Assembly (NCBI GenBank): GCA_964441705.1
Contig: CAYTWF010000104.1
Location: 1 to 5,127, forward strand
Source: Eshraghiella sp964441705
GTDB lineage: Bacteria > Bacillota > Clostridia > Lachnospirales > Lachnospiraceae
DNA length: 5,127 nt
Direction: 5' to 3'
Part shown: positions 4,323 through 5,127 of the stretch, one piece after another
Layout: the number at the start of each line of letters is the position of its first letter
How positions within the stretch are numbered: the stretch's first letter is position 1
The notes under the pieces: generated by a model
Databases searched by the model: none
Told to the model about the DNA's origin: nothing
Seen by the model: only the letters and a program-made list of their open reading frames with translations
Made by a program: the position numbers and the translations under genes

Positions 4323-5127
4323 TACGCCTCCTCCACCCGTATCCGGTTCGCGTAGATCCGGCGCCGGGCCTCGTTGAACTCGCCGGTGATCACCACCACT
4401 TTGCCGTCACATTCAGCCAGTTCTTGCTGAAGCACGGTATCTGCATACTTGTATCGGTTAATGGTGACCGCTACGCTCCCCGTCTCGTCAGCAACCTCCA
4501 TCACCATATATTCGTTGCATTCGGGGTCGGTTTCAAGAACGCGGCCCTGTTCTTCCATTAACTTGGCTAAATCAATCACCCGGGACTTTACCACGATTCC
4601 CGCGATCCGCACAAACGTGCCCGGCTCGATCTTGGCAATCTGGTCTCTTCGCCCCACAGTTACACCCCGCAGACGCTCGAACCCGCAAAAGTCGTCGCAT
4701 TCGGCTTCTTTCAACCGTTTCAGCACACCTGCACTGACCTTCTCCCCGTTCTCCAATTTAGCGGCAGTTTTCGGTCCGATCCCTTTAACGGTCAGGTATC
4801 CGGCCCGGAGCCCGTCCATCTCTCGGTCTATGCTCCAGCCCGCCCGAGAGACCCCCACCTTGACCCCGGCAACCTTCCCGCCCTGATGCACGAACTCGTG
4901 TAACAGGCTCCTCTTATCCGGTTCTACCATCAGATTAGCCCAATAGAACTCCAACCCGAACTTAACTTTCAGGTACATGCACCAGTAGCCAAGGAACGTA
5001 TACGACGTGGAATGGGCAACGTTGAACCCGTAGGCGCCCGATTCGCCGCACCGCTTCCATACACCTTCCGCCTCCCGAACAGCAGCCTCTCCGCCTTCTT
5101 TACACCAGCCTTTCTTGACATAGCCCT
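4322..5127 (-). CDS. dnaE: DNA polymerase III alpha subunit (DnaE), C-terminal part
   Basis: This is the end of a family C replicative polymerase. The frame is open to the window edge, giving 267 visible residues. Near the start, AYGFNVAHSTSYTFLGYWCMYLKVK matches the conserved YGFNKSHS-A-Y-x-x-x-Y-x-x-x-x-LK segment closing the polymerase fingers. Next comes GVSRAGWSID..GLRAGYLTVKGIGPKTAAKLENG, the tandem helix-hairpin-helix that binds duplex DNA. The last ~110 residues (FVRIAGIVV..YMVMEVADETGSVAVTINRY..KVVVITGEF) form an OB fold. The protein stops right after the OB fold, so there is no tau-binding tail; it may not use the host clamp loader in the usual way. An apparent start at 4978 is just an internal Met. 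Catalytic aspartates and any PHP domain lie outside the window. Confidence 0.92.
   Translation of the reverse strand, partial: GYVKKGWCKEGGEAAVREAEGVWKRCGESGAYGFNVAHSTSYTFLGYWCMYLKVKFGLEFYWANLMVEPDKRSLLHEFVHQGGKVAGVKVGVSRAGWSIDREMDGLRAGYLTVKGIGPKTAAKLENGEKVSAGVLKRLKEAECDDFCGFERLRGVTVGRRDQIAKIEPGTFVRIAGIVVKSRVIDLAKLMEEQGRVLETDPECNEYMVMEVADETGSVAVTINRYKYADTVLQQELAECDGKVVVITGEFNEARRRIYANRIRVEEA

Overview
The window looks like part of a tailed-virus or other mobile-element genome (phage-like, probably from a metagenome). Every supportable gene lies on the minus strand. Genes are small, tightly packed and often overlapping. Most have a good purine-rich ribosome-binding site, and only two or three gene families are recognisable. 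The clearest host clue is the C-terminal part of a bacterial-type family C DNA polymerase (DnaE), which argues for a bacterial host. Two SD-poor genes have TATA-like boxes about 27-30 nt before the ATG, so an archaeal host is not fully excluded.

Reading the minus strand in transcription order, from right to left: (1) Replication and recombination block, 5127-3613. It holds the DnaE C-terminus (open at the window edge), a 97-aa cysteine-rich small-domain protein and a 150-aa RuvC-like Holliday-junction resolvase, chained by TAATG and 37-nt overlaps. A hairpin at 3559-3581 may end this transcript. (2) A gene-free stretch of about 1 kb, 3612-2573, is the most remarkable part. It has a 10-bp/30-bp phased repeat (3272-3361), twelve copies of a 7-bp palindrome CGT-W-ACG (2974-3264) spaced mostly in steps of about 15.5 bp, five copies of ACAGGT[A/C]CC, a DnaA-box-like 9-mer, several perfect palindromes and a 78-nt G-free pyrimidine-rich tract. 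The layout resembles a replication origin or a partition/centromere-like site. (3) Regulatory cassette, 2572-1120. It contains a 51-aa ribbon-helix-helix (RHH) protein preceded by a perfect 19-bp palindrome, a 54-aa small phage protein, a 93-aa RHH-like protein with a TTG start, a 208-aa protein with an RHH-like N-terminus and a Cys-rich C-terminus, and a 63-aa unknown. (4) A 191-aa predicted lipoprotein with a Glu-Pro repeat, ending at a likely terminator (454-487). (5) A separately promoted 127-aa unknown protein (414-31).

Working model (inference): the polymerase and resolvase serve the element's own replication. The 1-kb repeat region is where replication, segregation or early transcription is controlled. 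One or more of the three DNA-binding-type RHH proteins encoded beside it may bind the repeats.
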